A stretch of 40,513 nt of DNA. Source: CAYXVU01 sp964468725 (GTDB lineage Bacteria > Acidobacteriota > Blastocatellia > UBA7656). The notes under the pieces were generated by a model. That model ran no database searches and was not told the origin of the DNA. It saw nothing but the letters and a program-made list of their open reading frames with translations. The DNA lies in contig CAYXVU010000022.1 in assembly GCA_964468725.1 (NCBI GenBank), positions 1-40,513 on the forward strand, read 5' to 3'. The position numbers were made by a program, and so were the translations under genes. This document shows positions 1 through 8,081 of this stretch, piece after piece (the first letter of the stretch is position 1; each line of letters opens with the position of its first letter).

Positions 1-2
1 CA

Positions 3-650
3 GGCAAAAAACAGGTCACCGCGCGCTCCGCCAATCAGCGCCGCTATATCGAAGCCATTGACAAACACGATGTCGTCTTCGGCATCGGGGTTGCTGGAAC
101 AGGGAAGACCTACCTCGCGGTGGCGATGGCGATTCAAGCGTTGATGCAGAAGCGCGTCAATCGCATCGTGTTGGCGCGACCGGCAGTCGAAGCGGGCGAA
201 AAGCTCGGCTTTTTGCCGGGCGATCTGCAAGACAAAGTGGATCCCTATTTGCGCCCGCTCTATGACGCGCTCTTCGATTTAGTGGATTACGAACGGGTGA
301 CGCGGCTGCTGGAAAAGCGCGTCATCGAAGTCGCGCCGCTCGCCTTCATGCGCGGTCGCACGCTCCCGGATNNNNNNNNNNCGCAGAACACCACCACCGA
401 GCAGATGAAGATGTTTTTGACGCGCATCGGCTTCGGCTCGAAAGCGGTCATCACCGGCGATGTTACGCAGATTGATTTGCCGACCGGCAAACGCTCCGGC
501 CTCATCGAAGCGCAGCGCGTGCTCAACGGCGTTAAAGGCATTGAGTTCACCTACTTCACCGATAAAGATGTCGTGCGGCATCATCTGGTGCAGTTGATCA
601 TTCAGGCATACGAACACGATACGAAGACGAAGATCGAAGAGAAGCTATAA
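3..650 (+). CDS. phoH: PhoH-family ATPase, 5'-truncated and interrupted by an N gap
   Basis: This is the C-terminal two thirds of a cytoplasmic PhoH-like P-loop protein, a family linked to RNA metabolism and phosphate stress. The reading frame is open from base 3, so the start lies outside the window. The Walker A motif GVAGTGKT is encoded at 87-110. The family stretch MRGRTLPD runs into the Ns, and QNTTTEQMK follows them. After that comes the conserved ITGDVTQIDLP. The Walker B segment that normally lies between (VILDEAQN in relatives) is mostly inside the gap. The visible part is about 215 residues against 320-350 usual for the family. The next gene is the 7TM-HD protein, and the pair is commonly found next to ybeY. 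Identity is secure; the true start and the gap residues are not visible. Confidence 0.93.
   Translation, partial: GKKQVTARSANQRRYIEAIDKHDVVFGIGVAGTGKTYLAVAMAIQALMQKRVNRIVLARPAVEAGEKLGFLPGDLQDKVDPYLRPLYDALFDLVDYERVTRLLEKRVIEVAPLAFMRGRTLPDXXXXQNTTTEQMKMFLTRIGFGSKAVITGDVTQIDLPTGKRSGLIEAQRVLNGVKGIEFTYFTDKDVVRHHLVQLIIQAYEHDTKTKIEEKL
372..381. other. Scaffold gap of ten Ns inside phoH
   Basis: Ten consecutive Ns interrupt phoH at the Walker B position. Relatives have about eight residues between the flanking Asp and Gln, whereas the gap plus two flanking bases encodes only four codons. The run is therefore probably a fixed-size placeholder about 12 bases too short. The frame happens to be kept, so the gene itself is probably intact. 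Confidence 0.9.
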
Positions 651-702
651 CGAAGCAACTGGAATGGTGAGTACAGAAGGAATCCGCGCCTCAGATTCAT
701 TC

Positions 703-730
703 TTCGTGACTCATCATTCATGATCGGTCA
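703..730 (+). repeat. Degenerate heptanucleotide array before the pgpH-like start
   Basis: Four 7-bp units (TTCGTGA, CTCATCA, TTCATGA, TCGGTCA) run to two bases before the ATG at 733. The units share a pyrimidine-rich start and a CA/GA end but are not identical. Similar arrays precede other genes in this window. No Shine-Dalgarno sequence is visible here. Confidence 0.5.
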
Positions 731-732
731 TC

Positions 733-3111
733 ATGGCGGATAAGCCTGCTGAAAAAACTCGGAAACGTTCCCTCGCGGGAGTCTTCAAGGGCGCGAAGGG
801 CGTGGCCGCCCCCTTCTCCGATCAAGCGGTCATTGATGCCGGTGTCGGCCTCTTCATCATCATTCTGCTTTCGATGCTTTTGCTGCGGAGCTATCAAAGG
901 CCGCAGATCCCTACCCTTCCCGTCGGCGCAGTCGCTTCGACAGACATCCTTGCGCCTGAAGACCTCAAGATCGAAGATGTGGAAGAGACGGCACGCTTGC
1001 GCGCACAAGTCGCACAATCCGCGCTGCCGGTCTTCGATTATTCGCCGAAAGCGATGCGCGAAGTTCGCAATCTCATCGAGAAGATGTTCACCACCGCACG
1101 CGCCAACCCGGAGGCGAACGACGAACAGATCATTGAGCGCGTGCAGGCTGAGAGCGGCATCATCCTCGACCCTGAACAACTGGCGACGCTCAAGCGCCAT
1201 CGCTTCAACAATGAACTTGAAAAGTTGATGATCGATCAGATCGAATCGCTCATGTCGTCCGGCATCACAGAGCGTCGCAGCCAACTGGTTAAACTCGGAA
1301 CCAACGGCATCCATCGCCGCGACCTGCGCAGTAAAGAAGAACTTACCATCACCGATCTCGATTCGATTCACGATCAAATTACGGCGCGCGCCGCTTTACG
1401 CTCAGACAAGATGCTGTGGCCGATAGATTACACGCCGACAGAACGCAAACTGATCGGCGAAATTCTCGGCTCCCTCATCATCCCAAATCTCTCCTACAAC
1501 GAAGCGGAAACCGAAGCCCGTAAAGAGGCGGCGCGCAGAGCCGTTGTGCCGATCATTGTCGAAATTGAACGCGGCAACCCGATTGTGGTGACAGGCGAAA
1601 CCGTCACCTCTGCCAAAGCCGCCCTGCTCAAAACCGCCTCTTCGCGCCGCCCCATCGGTCAGCGTGCCATCGAGTTTGCCGGTACGTTGGTCATCGTGAT
1701 GATGCTGGTGCTGGTCTTGTGGCAATATCTGCTGCGCTATCAACGCCGTCACCTGCGGGTGCGCCGCCACTTCTTGTTGGAGATCGCCTGCTTCGTCATC
1801 ACCTTGGGATTGGCGCGCCTCTTCTTCACATTGGCGCTGGCCATGAGTCAATGGGCGACGGTCGCGCCGCTCAATTCGGAGATGGCCTACAAATACCTTG
1901 CGCCGTTGGCCGTCGGCGCGGCGTTGGTCACTTTGTTGACAGACGCGCATGCCGCTTTCGTGTTTGCGGCGATTCTGACCGTCTTCATCGGCGTGCTATC
2001 AGGCAACATCTATTTGGCGACTTATACGCTCACGGCCAGCGTCGGCGCGATTTATTACCTGCAAAACTGCCGCGACCGTACCGCGATGGTGCGGGCGGGG
2101 GTGTGGATCGGCTTGGTTAATGCAGCCTCGGCGCTGGCGCTCGATCTGCTCGGCGCAAACGAACCGCAACTGTGGATCGTCTTTTTTGACGCCTTCTGCG
2201 GCTTGATGAGCGGGTTGATCGCCGCGATGGTGGCCTCGCTCTTATTACCCCTGTTCGAGTGGTTGTTTGAAATTACGACCAATATCAAACTGCTTGAGCT
2301 TTCGAACCTCAATCTGCCCTTGTTGCGGCAACTGGCTGAACGCGCGCCGGGCACCTATCACCATTCGATCATGGTCGGCCTGCTGGCGGAATCGGCCACC
2401 GAAGCCATCGGCGGCGATGCCCTCTTTGCCCGCGTCGCCTGTTACTACCACGACATCGGCAAAGCGGTGCGCCCGCAATACTTCGTCGAGAATCAAATGG
2501 GCAGCGAAAACCGGCACGATAAACTCAGCCCCAAAATGTCTTCTATCGTGCTGGTCAATCACGTCAAACAAGGCATCGAAATCGCCAAAGAGCATAACCT
2601 GCCTTCGCGCATCGTCGGCATCATTCCGCAACATCATGGAACGGGGTTGATGAAGTATTTTTATTACAAAGCGCGCACGTCATCCGATGGCTCGGAGTCG
2701 AATGCGCTCGAACAGGAGTTCCGCTACCCCGGCCCGAAGCCGCAAAGCAAAGAGGCCGCCATTATTATGATTGCCGATTCGGTTGAAGCCGCCGCGCGCA
2801 CCGTGGAAGAGCCGACGCCGACGAAACTCAAAAACATGATCGAAACCATCACCTCGCGCATCCGTGATGACGGGCAGTTCGATGAGTGTGACATCACAGT
2901 GCGTGATTTGAAGATGGTGTCCGACAGTTTCGTTAAGACCTTGATCGGCATTCATCATCATCGCATCGCGTATCCCGGATACGATTTCAATCGCCCCAAC
3001 GGCGGAACCAAAGCTGACGACATCAAAACCGACAGCGGCGCGGCCACCATCGCTGCGGCGGCGAGCCGCGAGGCGACCGCCGCCGACACCAGAGACGGGC
3101 GCAGTGATTGA
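733..3111 (+). CDS. pgpH: 7TM receptor-HD hydrolase, PgpH-type c-di-AMP phosphodiesterase
   Basis: A 792-residue membrane protein with the PgpH architecture. It has a short cytoplasmic N-terminus and one transmembrane helix near residues 35-53. A large extracytoplasmic 7TMR-HDED region follows, then a multi-helix membrane region at roughly 315-515, and a cytoplasmic HD phosphohydrolase domain. HD landmarks are His543-His544 in TYHHSIM and the metal-binding pair His573-Asp574 in YYHDIGK. Family members such as Listeria PgpH hydrolyse cyclic di-AMP to pApA. That substrate is inferred here, and no diadenylate cyclase gene lies in the window. The gene overlaps ybeY by 8 bases, which suggests translational coupling. 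The tail after about residue 755 is Ala/Thr/Asp-rich and looks disordered. Confidence 0.9.
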   Translation: MADKPAEKTRKRSLAGVFKGAKGVAAPFSDQAVIDAGVGLFIIILLSMLLLRSYQRPQIPTLPVGAVASTDILAPEDLKIEDVEETARLRAQVAQSALPVFDYSPKAMREVRNLIEKMFTTARANPEANDEQIIERVQAESGIILDPEQLATLKRHRFNNELEKLMIDQIESLMSSGITERRSQLVKLGTNGIHRRDLRSKEELTITDLDSIHDQITARAALRSDKMLWPIDYTPTERKLIGEILGSLIIPNLSYNEAETEARKEAARRAVVPIIVEIERGNPIVVTGETVTSAKAALLKTASSRRPIGQRAIEFAGTLVIVMMLVLVLWQYLLRYQRRHLRVRRHFLLEIACFVITLGLARLFFTLALAMSQWATVAPLNSEMAYKYLAPLAVGAALVTLLTDAHAAFVFAAILTVFIGVLSGNIYLATYTLTASVGAIYYLQNCRDRTAMVRAGVWIGLVNAASALALDLLGANEPQLWIVFFDAFCGLMSGLIAAMVASLLLPLFEWLFEITTNIKLLELSNLNLPLLRQLAERAPGTYHHSIMVGLLAESATEAIGGDALFARVACYYHDIGKAVRPQYFVENQMGSENRHDKLSPKMSSIVLVNHVKQGIEIAKEHNLPSRIVGIIPQHHGTGLMKYFYYKARTSSDGSESNALEQEFRYPGPKPQSKEAAIIMIADSVEAAARTVEEPTPTKLKNMIETITSRIRDDGQFDECDITVRDLKMVSDSFVKTLIGIHHHRIAYPGYDFNRPNGGTKADDIKTDSGAATIAAAASREATAADTRDGRSD

Positions 3112-3604
3112 TCTCATCAATAAACAACGGCTGGTGCGCCTAAACCGCGCGCGCTTGTGCCAACTGGCTGACGCCACCTTACAAACTGTGGGATGCGCGG
3201 AGGCGGCAGTGACCCTTGCTTTCGTGCGCGACGCCGCCATGCGCCGCTTGAATCGCCAATATCGAGGGCATGATCGCGCCACCGATGTGCTGGCATTTCC
3301 GGCCACAGAGGCGGCCCCGCTTGCGGCAGGCGAAGCTCCGATTTTTCTCGGCGACATCGTGATTGCGACAGATACCGCCAGCCGCCAAGCTGCCGCTTCG
3401 GGTCTCACCCTCGAGCGTGAACTGAGCGAATTAGTGATTCACGGGGTGCTGCACTTGTGCGGCTACGATCACGAAACCGATAACGGCGAGATGGTTCGCC
3501 TCGAACGACGCGTGCGGCGAAGACTACTGGATGCGAAGTCGAAGGCTCGCGCACAGAGCGGCCAACGCCTTCCAGTTCGCCACAAGCTTATGAAAGGTTC
3601 CTGA
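3104..3604 (+). CDS. ybeY: Endoribonuclease YbeY
   Basis: A 166-residue member of the UPF0054/YbeY family. These are single-strand-specific, zinc-dependent endoribonucleases that act in 16S rRNA 3'-end maturation and ribosome quality control. The signature HGVLHLCGYDH contains the three zinc ligands His113, His117 and His123. Upstream, RGHDRATDVLAFP and LGDIVIA match the family core. The start is a GTG at 3104 that lies inside the last codons of the pgpH-like gene, with the two frames overlapping by 8 bases. Length agrees with the family (about 150-170). The basic C-terminal tail after residue 145 is not conserved in the family as I know it. Confidence 0.93.
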   Translation: MIDLINKQRLVRLNRARLCQLADATLQTVGCAEAAVTLAFVRDAAMRRLNRQYRGHDRATDVLAFPATEAAPLAAGEAPIFLGDIVIATDTASRQAAASGLTLERELSELVIHGVLHLCGYDHETDNGEMVRLERRVRRRLLDAKSKARAQSGQRLPVRHKLMKGS

Positions 3605-3643
3605 CCTTCGACTTTCGATCTTCAAACCTTTAGCCTTTGACCT
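3602..3643 (+). repeat. Six-unit heptanucleotide array abutting the CorC-like start
   Basis: Six 7-bp units fill the whole ybeY-to-CBS-protein spacer: TGACCTT, CGACTTT, CGATCTT, CAAACCT, TTAGCCT, TTGACCT. The last unit ends at 3643 and the ATG begins at 3644. The array replaces any Shine-Dalgarno sequence. Confidence 0.7.
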
Positions 3644-4909
3644 ATGACGATAGAGCTTGCATTGATCGGCGTGGCGTTGCTGACGTTGATCTTTCTCTCC
3701 ATCATCGAAAGCGCCTATGAAGCGCTCGGCGAAGTCTCGTTGCGCGTGTTGGCAGAGGCACGTGAAACCTCGTCGCGCGCCCGGTTCTACCGCGAGTTGC
3801 TCGAACATCGCCAACGTTTCGAGTTGATGCTCATCCTCGGCACCCAACTTTCGATCGTCGCCATCGCCATTTTGCTTGCCGATACGCTTAGCAAATTCGC
3901 CGTCCGTTATCATTTGCTGCTTACCCTCGTCCTTGTCTTTTTCGTCATCGTGCTGTTTCGCCAACTCTTGCCGCGGTTGATCGCGCAGAATCGCCCGGAA
4001 ACGGTCTTTTGGGGATTGTTGCCGATCTTCAAAATTTTCTATCGCGTCTTTAGCATCTTCGTCGCTCCGGTCAGCCGCTCGCTCAAAAAGCGCCGCCGCT
4101 CGGAGAGCGACGCCGAAAGCGAAGAGGACTTGGACGAAACCATGCACGAGGTGCAAGCCTTCATTGATGTTGCCGAAGAAGAGGGCATCATCGAAGAGTC
4201 CGAAGGTGAGCTGATTCAATCCATCATCGAATTCAGCGATACCATCGTCAGCGAGATCATGCGCCCGCGCCCGCAGATCGTCGCCCTCGAAGCCGATGCT
4301 ACCGTCTCTGATGCCCGTCGTTTGATGATGGAGTCGAAATACTCGCGCCTGCCCGTCTACCGCGACCAGATTGATAACATCGAAGGCATCATCTATGTGC
4401 GCGACCTTCTCGCCTTTCTCGAAGCCGAGAAGAGAGAGATGCCGGTCACGGCCTGCATGCGCCCGGCCTACTCAGTGCCCGAAAGCAAACGCATTTCCGA
4501 TCTCTTCAAGGAGATGCAAAAGGCTAAAATTCAGATGGCCATCGTCATTGATGAATACGGCGGCGTCGCCGGATTGGTAACCATCGAAGACATCATTGAA
4601 GAGATTCTCGGCGAGATCGAAGATGAAGACCGCGCCACCGGCAATCTCCTCATCGAACGCGCCGAAGATGGCTCCTACGTCGTCGAGGGCAGCGCCGAAA
4701 TCCGCAAAGTCGAATTGCTCTATGACCGCGAAGTCGAAGACGATGATTTCACCACCGTCGCCGGTTTGATTATCAACGAACTGGGTCACGTTCCAGCCAT
4801 TGGCGAACGGTTGGAATTCAAAGGCATTCAATTCGAAGTCATTGACGCTGACAATCAGCGTGTCAACCGTGTGCGCTTGCGTCCGCTCGTCGAGACCGAT
4901 GCCGAATAA
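3644..4909 (+). CDS. CNNM/CorC-type membrane protein with CBS pair and transporter-associated domain
   Basis: A 421-residue protein of the hemolysin-C/CorC/MpfA superfamily, whose members are implicated in Mg2+ (or Co2+) efflux or homeostasis. The N-terminal DUF21/CNNM-like region (about 1-150) has hydrophobic helices near 1-22, 65-85 and 88-110. Two CBS motifs follow, around residues 205-330, recognisable by EIMRPRPQIVALE, SRLPVYRD and IDEYGGVAGLVTIEDIIEEI. CBS pairs usually bind adenine nucleotides. The C-terminal CorC_HlyC domain covers about 345-415 (DDFTTVAGLIINELGHVP). Gene order ybeY then CBS protein then era is common in bacteria. Membrane location is clear; the transported ion is inferred from the family only. 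Confidence 0.88.
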   Translation: MTIELALIGVALLTLIFLSIIESAYEALGEVSLRVLAEARETSSRARFYRELLEHRQRFELMLILGTQLSIVAIAILLADTLSKFAVRYHLLLTLVLVFFVIVLFRQLLPRLIAQNRPETVFWGLLPIFKIFYRVFSIFVAPVSRSLKKRRRSESDAESEEDLDETMHEVQAFIDVAEEEGIIEESEGELIQSIIEFSDTIVSEIMRPRPQIVALEADATVSDARRLMMESKYSRLPVYRDQIDNIEGIIYVRDLLAFLEAEKREMPVTACMRPAYSVPESKRISDLFKEMQKAKIQMAIVIDEYGGVAGLVTIEDIIEEILGEIEDEDRATGNLLIERAEDGSYVVEGSAEIRKVELLYDREVEDDDFTTVAGLIINELGHVPAIGERLEFKGIQFEVIDADNQRVNRVRLRPLVETDAE

Positions 4910-4922
4910 ATACGGACAGTCC

Positions 4923-5006
4923 GATGAAAGGGAGAAGGAGTGACAGGATGAAGGGGTGTGAGAGCGGAGAGGAGAAAGGGAGAAAGGAAGAAGGGGAAAA
5001 GGGCGC
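4923..5006 (+). repeat. Purine-rich heptanucleotide array upstream of era
   Basis: About twelve 7-bp purine-rich units such as GATGAAA, GGGAGAA, GGAGTGA, CAGGATG, GAGAAAG, GGAGAAA and GGAAGAA. The frame is open through it and would encode a Lys/Glu/Gly-rich leader starting at 4924, but that leader has no counterpart in Era. I read it as spacer repeat, not protein. Confidence 0.6.
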
Positions 5007-5032
5007 TGACAGCAATAGCGACGCCCTTGAAC

Positions 5033-5102
5033 AGTCAACCTTCGGCTTTCAGCCGACAGCCGACAACCGACAACCGATGATCTTCGGCCTTCGACCTTCG
5101 AC
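5033..5102 (+). repeat. Ten-unit heptanucleotide array running through the era start codon
   Basis: Ten consecutive 7-bp units: AGTCAAC, CTTCGGC, TTTCAGC, CGACAGC, CGACAAC, CGACAAC, CGATGAT, CTTCGGC, CTTCGAC, CTTCGAC. This is the most regular array in the window, with exact repeats of CGACAAC, CTTCGGC and CTTCGAC. The proposed era ATG (5077) lies inside the CGATGAT unit. Confidence 0.8.
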
Positions 5103-5988
5103 TGGCAAAGTCGGCATGGTTGCGCTCATCGGCAGACCCAACGCGGGCAAATCTACGCTGCTCAATTATCTGGTGGGTGAAAAGATCGCTATCGTTTCTG
5201 ACAAACCGCAGACTACGCGCACGCGCATCAGCGGAATTTTGACGCGCCCCGCCGGGCAGATCGTCTTTCTCGATACCCCTGGCATTCATAAACCCGGTTA
5301 TCAGCTCAATCGCCGCATGATGGGCATTGTCACAGACACGCTGGCCAGTGTGGATTTGATCTTCTTATTGGTGGATGCGAGCGAACCGATGGGCGCGGGT
5401 GACCGCTTCGTTCTCGATTTGCTCAAGCGCGTCGAGACGCCGGTATTCTTATTGCTCAATAAAACGGATCGTTTACGCGACAAGAGTCGCTTGCTGCCGC
5501 GCATTGCGGCCTACACTACCGAACGCCCATTTGCTGAAGTCATTCCGATTTCAGCGCGCACTGGCGACGGCGCAGAGTTGCTCATTGAGAAAGCATTCGA
5601 ATATCTGCCTGTGGGTGAACCCCTCTACGACGCGGATGAGTTGACCGATCAGCCGGAGCGCGTCTTGGTTGCCGAGATGGTGCGCGAAAAGATTTTGCAA
5701 ATGACCGGCGACGAAATTCCTTATGTGACGGCGGTCATCACCGAAAAATGGGAAGAGACAGAAGGCCTGACGCGCATTCATTGTGTGATCTATGTCGAAC
5801 GCACTTCGCATAAAGCCATCGTAATCGGCAGAAACGGCGCGCGCTTGAAAGAGGTTGGCACAGCAGCGCGTGCCGAGGTTGAAAAACTGCTCGGTCGCCA
5901 TATCTTTCTGGGCCTGTTCGTCAAAGTACGCGAACATTGGCGCAACGACGAGCGCACACTGGACGAGCTCGGCATCAGGAAGAAGTAA
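5077..5988 (+). CDS. era: GTPase Era
   Basis: Era binds the 3' end of 16S rRNA and acts in 30S assembly. G motifs are all visible: G1 GRPNAGKST, G3 DTPG in FLDTPGIHKP, G4 NKTD and G5 ISA. The C-terminal KH RNA-binding domain shows VIGRNGARLKEVG and ends in the family-typical VKVREHWRNDERTL. The frame is open back to 4924, but that extension is a repeat-encoded low-complexity stretch. A start at 5077 gives 303 residues, the usual Era length, and lets STGKVGMVALIGRPN align with the normal Era N-terminus. An ATG at 5116 would cut into the first beta strand. There is no clear Shine-Dalgarno; the start codon itself is in the heptad array. Confidence 0.92.
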   Translation: MIFGLRPSTGKVGMVALIGRPNAGKSTLLNYLVGEKIAIVSDKPQTTRTRISGILTRPAGQIVFLDTPGIHKPGYQLNRRMMGIVTDTLASVDLIFLLVDASEPMGAGDRFVLDLLKRVETPVFLLLNKTDRLRDKSRLLPRIAAYTTERPFAEVIPISARTGDGAELLIEKAFEYLPVGEPLYDADELTDQPERVLVAEMVREKILQMTGDEIPYVTAVITEKWEETEGLTRIHCVIYVERTSHKAIVIGRNGARLKEVGTAARAEVEKLLGRHIFLGLFVKVREHWRNDERTLDELGIRKK

Positions 5989-6039
5989 CCAGTGACAAGC
6001 CGCGCGCGGTCGGTAGCGATGACTCGTCACCTGAAAACC

Positions 6040-6915
6040 ATGAAACCCAAATCGTGGCATCTGATTAGCGTTCGGATCACACGCGAGGCCGAAGAGTTGG
6101 CCAGCAACTTACTCTTCGACCTCGGCACAACGGGCGTAGTGACGTTAGAAGAAGACGCTGAGACGGTCAAACTTGGCGCTTATTTCAGCCAGACGCTGAA
6201 CGCGACCAAACTGACGCAACACATCGAAACCGAATGGCAACGCGCAGGGCGAGGCGAAGTTCTGCTCGGCATCGAAGTGGCTGACGTTCTCGATCAAGAC
6301 TGGATGCAGAAATGGAAAGAGGGATTCCATCCGATTACCGTTGGCAAGCGTATTCTCATCGCGCCATCGTGGCAATTGCCGGAAACCTCCGACGGTCGCA
6401 TCGTGATTCGCATTGATCCGGGCATGGCGTTTGGCACAGGTACTCATGAAACGACGCGCTTGTGTCTGGAAGCGATAGAAAGGCATTGGCGCGGCGGCAC
6501 TCTGCTCGATGTCGGAACCGGCACAAGCATCTTAGCGATTGCGGCAGCAAAACTCGCGCCGGAAGCGCAGATCACGGCGATTGATATTGACCCGCTTGCC
6601 GTCGAAGTCGGACGCGAAAACATTTCGGTCAACGGCGTGCCCGCAAACATTGCTATCCGTGAGGGTCAACCGCGCGACTGTGCCGGGCAAACTTTTGACC
6701 TTGTCGTTGCCAATCTGACCGCTGAAGTCATCATTGAATTATTCGACGATCTACTGGCGTGTTTGGCTCAGGAAGGGGTGTTGATTCTATCGGGAATTCT
6801 CACGACGCTGGTGGCAGATGTCGAACAGCGCGCCGGTGCCGAGCCGATGGCGATCATCGAAAGACGCGAAGCGGGCGAATGGTCGCTGCTCGTTGCGCAG
6901 AGGGGCAACGCCTGA
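6040..6915 (+). CDS. prmA: Ribosomal protein L11 methyltransferase PrmA
   Basis: A SAM-dependent protein methyltransferase that modifies L11. GMAFGTGTHETT is the PrmA signature. The SAM site is LLDVGTGTSILAIAAAKL, where relatives usually have GCGSG. VVANLTAEVI corresponds to the family's VANILAEVI motif. Start at 6040 gives 291 residues and begins MKPKSWHLISV, like the family's MKWWEISV start. The frame is open to a GTG at 5992, which has AGGAAG 9 bases upstream inside the era tail, and to an ATG at 6019. I prefer 6040 on alignment, while 5992 has the better ribosome-binding site. The stop overlaps the rsmE start by one base (TGATG), so the two are coupled. Confidence 0.9.
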   Translation: MKPKSWHLISVRITREAEELASNLLFDLGTTGVVTLEEDAETVKLGAYFSQTLNATKLTQHIETEWQRAGRGEVLLGIEVADVLDQDWMQKWKEGFHPITVGKRILIAPSWQLPETSDGRIVIRIDPGMAFGTGTHETTRLCLEAIERHWRGGTLLDVGTGTSILAIAAAKLAPEAQITAIDIDPLAVEVGRENISVNGVPANIAIREGQPRDCAGQTFDLVVANLTAEVIIELFDDLLACLAQEGVLILSGILTTLVADVEQRAGAEPMAIIERREAGEWSLLVAQRGNA

Positions 6916-7673
6916 TGTCGCGCCGCCGATTTTATGCCCCTCCCGAACAAATCAGTGGCCAGATGATCGAATTAGCTGCTGACGAAAGCCATCATCTGGT
7001 GCGCGTGTTGCGCTTGCGGATTGGGGATCGGGCTTTCGTTTTCGACGGCTGCGGCAATGAATACGAATGTACAGTCAGAGCGATAGAAGGTCATCACGCG
7101 CGCCTGACCATCGTTCGTCAACTTGCGGACACCATTGAGCCGACTCGGCGTATCGTCTTAGCACAGGCGCTAGCCAAAGGCGAGAAATTCGATTTCATCG
7201 TACAGAAAGCCACAGAGCTCGGTGCGCATACAATTCTTCCGCTGGTTACGCAGAACGCGGATATCAAACTCCGTGACCAACGCTCCGATAAAAAGCGCGA
7301 ACGCTGGCAACGCATCGCGCTAGCCGCACTCAAGCAGTGCGGCGGTCGTCGCTTCGTCAACATCCTTGCGCCGATGACGACGGAGGAGTTGGCGCGCGCC
7401 ATCGCGGAGAAGTCTTTGCCCTTGCCTTCTCCGGCAAGCCTTGTGTTGGTTTGTAGTGAACGCGGCGGCGTTACGATGAGCGCCGCGCTCCGAGACGTCG
7501 CCGACGAAACCACCATTCTGGTGCTCATCGGCCCTGAAGGGGGTTGGAGCGATGACGAGATGGGGTTATTCGAGCGACAAGGGTTTCGGTTTATCACTCT
7601 GGGCGCACGCATCTTGAGAACCGAAACCGCTGCCATCGCTGCACTGGCACTACTGACTCAGTACCCTGCTTGA
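6915..7673 (+). CDS. rsmE: 16S rRNA m3U1498 methyltransferase RsmE
   Basis: A 252-residue SPOUT-class rRNA methyltransferase. The N-terminal PUA-like part has RRFYAPPEQ and DESHHLVRVLRLRIGD. The SPOUT knot shows KGEKFDFIVQKATELGA and the hallmark VLIGPEGGWSDDEM, then TLGARILRTETAAIAAL, which forms the SAM-binding knot. The start is the ATG at 6915 sharing one base with the prmA stop. Longer in-frame starts upstream would read through prmA in another frame and are unlikely. prmA-rsmE is a widespread gene pair. It is the last gene of the plus-strand housekeeping run; I saw no hairpin terminator after it. Confidence 0.93.
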   Translation: MSRRRFYAPPEQISGQMIELAADESHHLVRVLRLRIGDRAFVFDGCGNEYECTVRAIEGHHARLTIVRQLADTIEPTRRIVLAQALAKGEKFDFIVQKATELGAHTILPLVTQNADIKLRDQRSDKKRERWQRIALAALKQCGGRRFVNILAPMTTEELARAIAEKSLPLPSPASLVLVCSERGGVTMSAALRDVADETTILVLIGPEGGWSDDEMGLFERQGFRFITLGARILRTETAAIAALALLTQYPA

Positions 7674-7754
7674 TTCCAGTCAGCGATACGAAATCGTTTG
7701 GTTCGGCTGCCTGATCTACCATCCAGAAATGCGCTTGCAACGAGATGACACCTG

Positions 7755-7792
7755 CACAAAAGCAAAACCGCAAGGGCGTGACCCCTTGCGGT
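7755..7792 (-). terminator. Rho-independent terminator of tRNA-Ser
   Basis: On the minus strand ACCGCAAGGG pairs with CCCTTGCGGT (7767-7792) around a short loop, and a T-rich run TTTTGCTTTT follows at 7757-7767. It sits 8 bases beyond the tRNA 3' end, where a terminator is expected. Confidence 0.85.
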
Positions 7793-7799
7793 GAAAGAG

Positions 7800-7889
7800 C
7801 GGAGAAGGAGGGATTCGAACCCTCGATAGGCCTTTACAGCCTATAGCGGTTTAGCAAACCGCCGCCCTCAGCCACTAGGCGACTTCTCC
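7800..7889 (-). tRNA. tRNA-Ser, anticodon GCU
   Basis: On the minus strand the acceptor arms GGAGAAG and CTTCTCC pair, with discriminator G at 7800. The anticodon stem-loop is GCGGTTTGCTAAACCGC with anticodon GCT, reading AGC/AGU. A long class II variable arm (about 7825-7845, ATAGGC paired with GCCTAT) is as expected for serine. The T arm has GAGGG, TTCGAAT, CCCTC. CCA is not encoded. Its terminator follows directly. The 192 bases between this tRNA and the dehydrogenase stop codon hold nothing else I recognise. Confidence 0.96.
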
Positions 7890-8081
7890 AACAACGATTC
7901 CGCAGTATAGCCGATGGCCGCGCGATCAAGCAATGGCTGTTTTCGTCGCCACGACCGATGGTAAAACTGCGATTCCTGAGCCATTGGCGCCGCACAGTTA
8001 AGGCGACAGTTCACTCATAATGAGATTTTCAACCTCTCGCTAACTCCACCCGTCTAGCGGCGCACGGCTGGCGGCTCTCCT

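Noticed and set aside
718..1377. 219-codon open frame on the minus strand inside the pgpH-like gene
   Set aside because: It is antisense to a well-supported gene, has no domain, and comes from the codon bias of the real frame. The same holds for the other long antisense frames in the window (e.g. 1402-1950, 10941-11507).
4924..5076. N-terminal extension of Era (about 51 residues, Lys/Glu/Gly-rich)
   Set aside because: It is encoded by heptanucleotide repeats, has no counterpart in Era, and a start at 5077 gives the usual length.
5033..5102. CRISPR-like array
   Set aside because: The units are 7 bp without spacers and partly in a coding region; there are no cas genes.
6759..6914. Extended RsmE N-terminus overlapping prmA
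   Set aside because: The region codes for PrmA in another frame; ATG 6915 gives a normal RsmE in a standard one-base overlap with the prmA stop.
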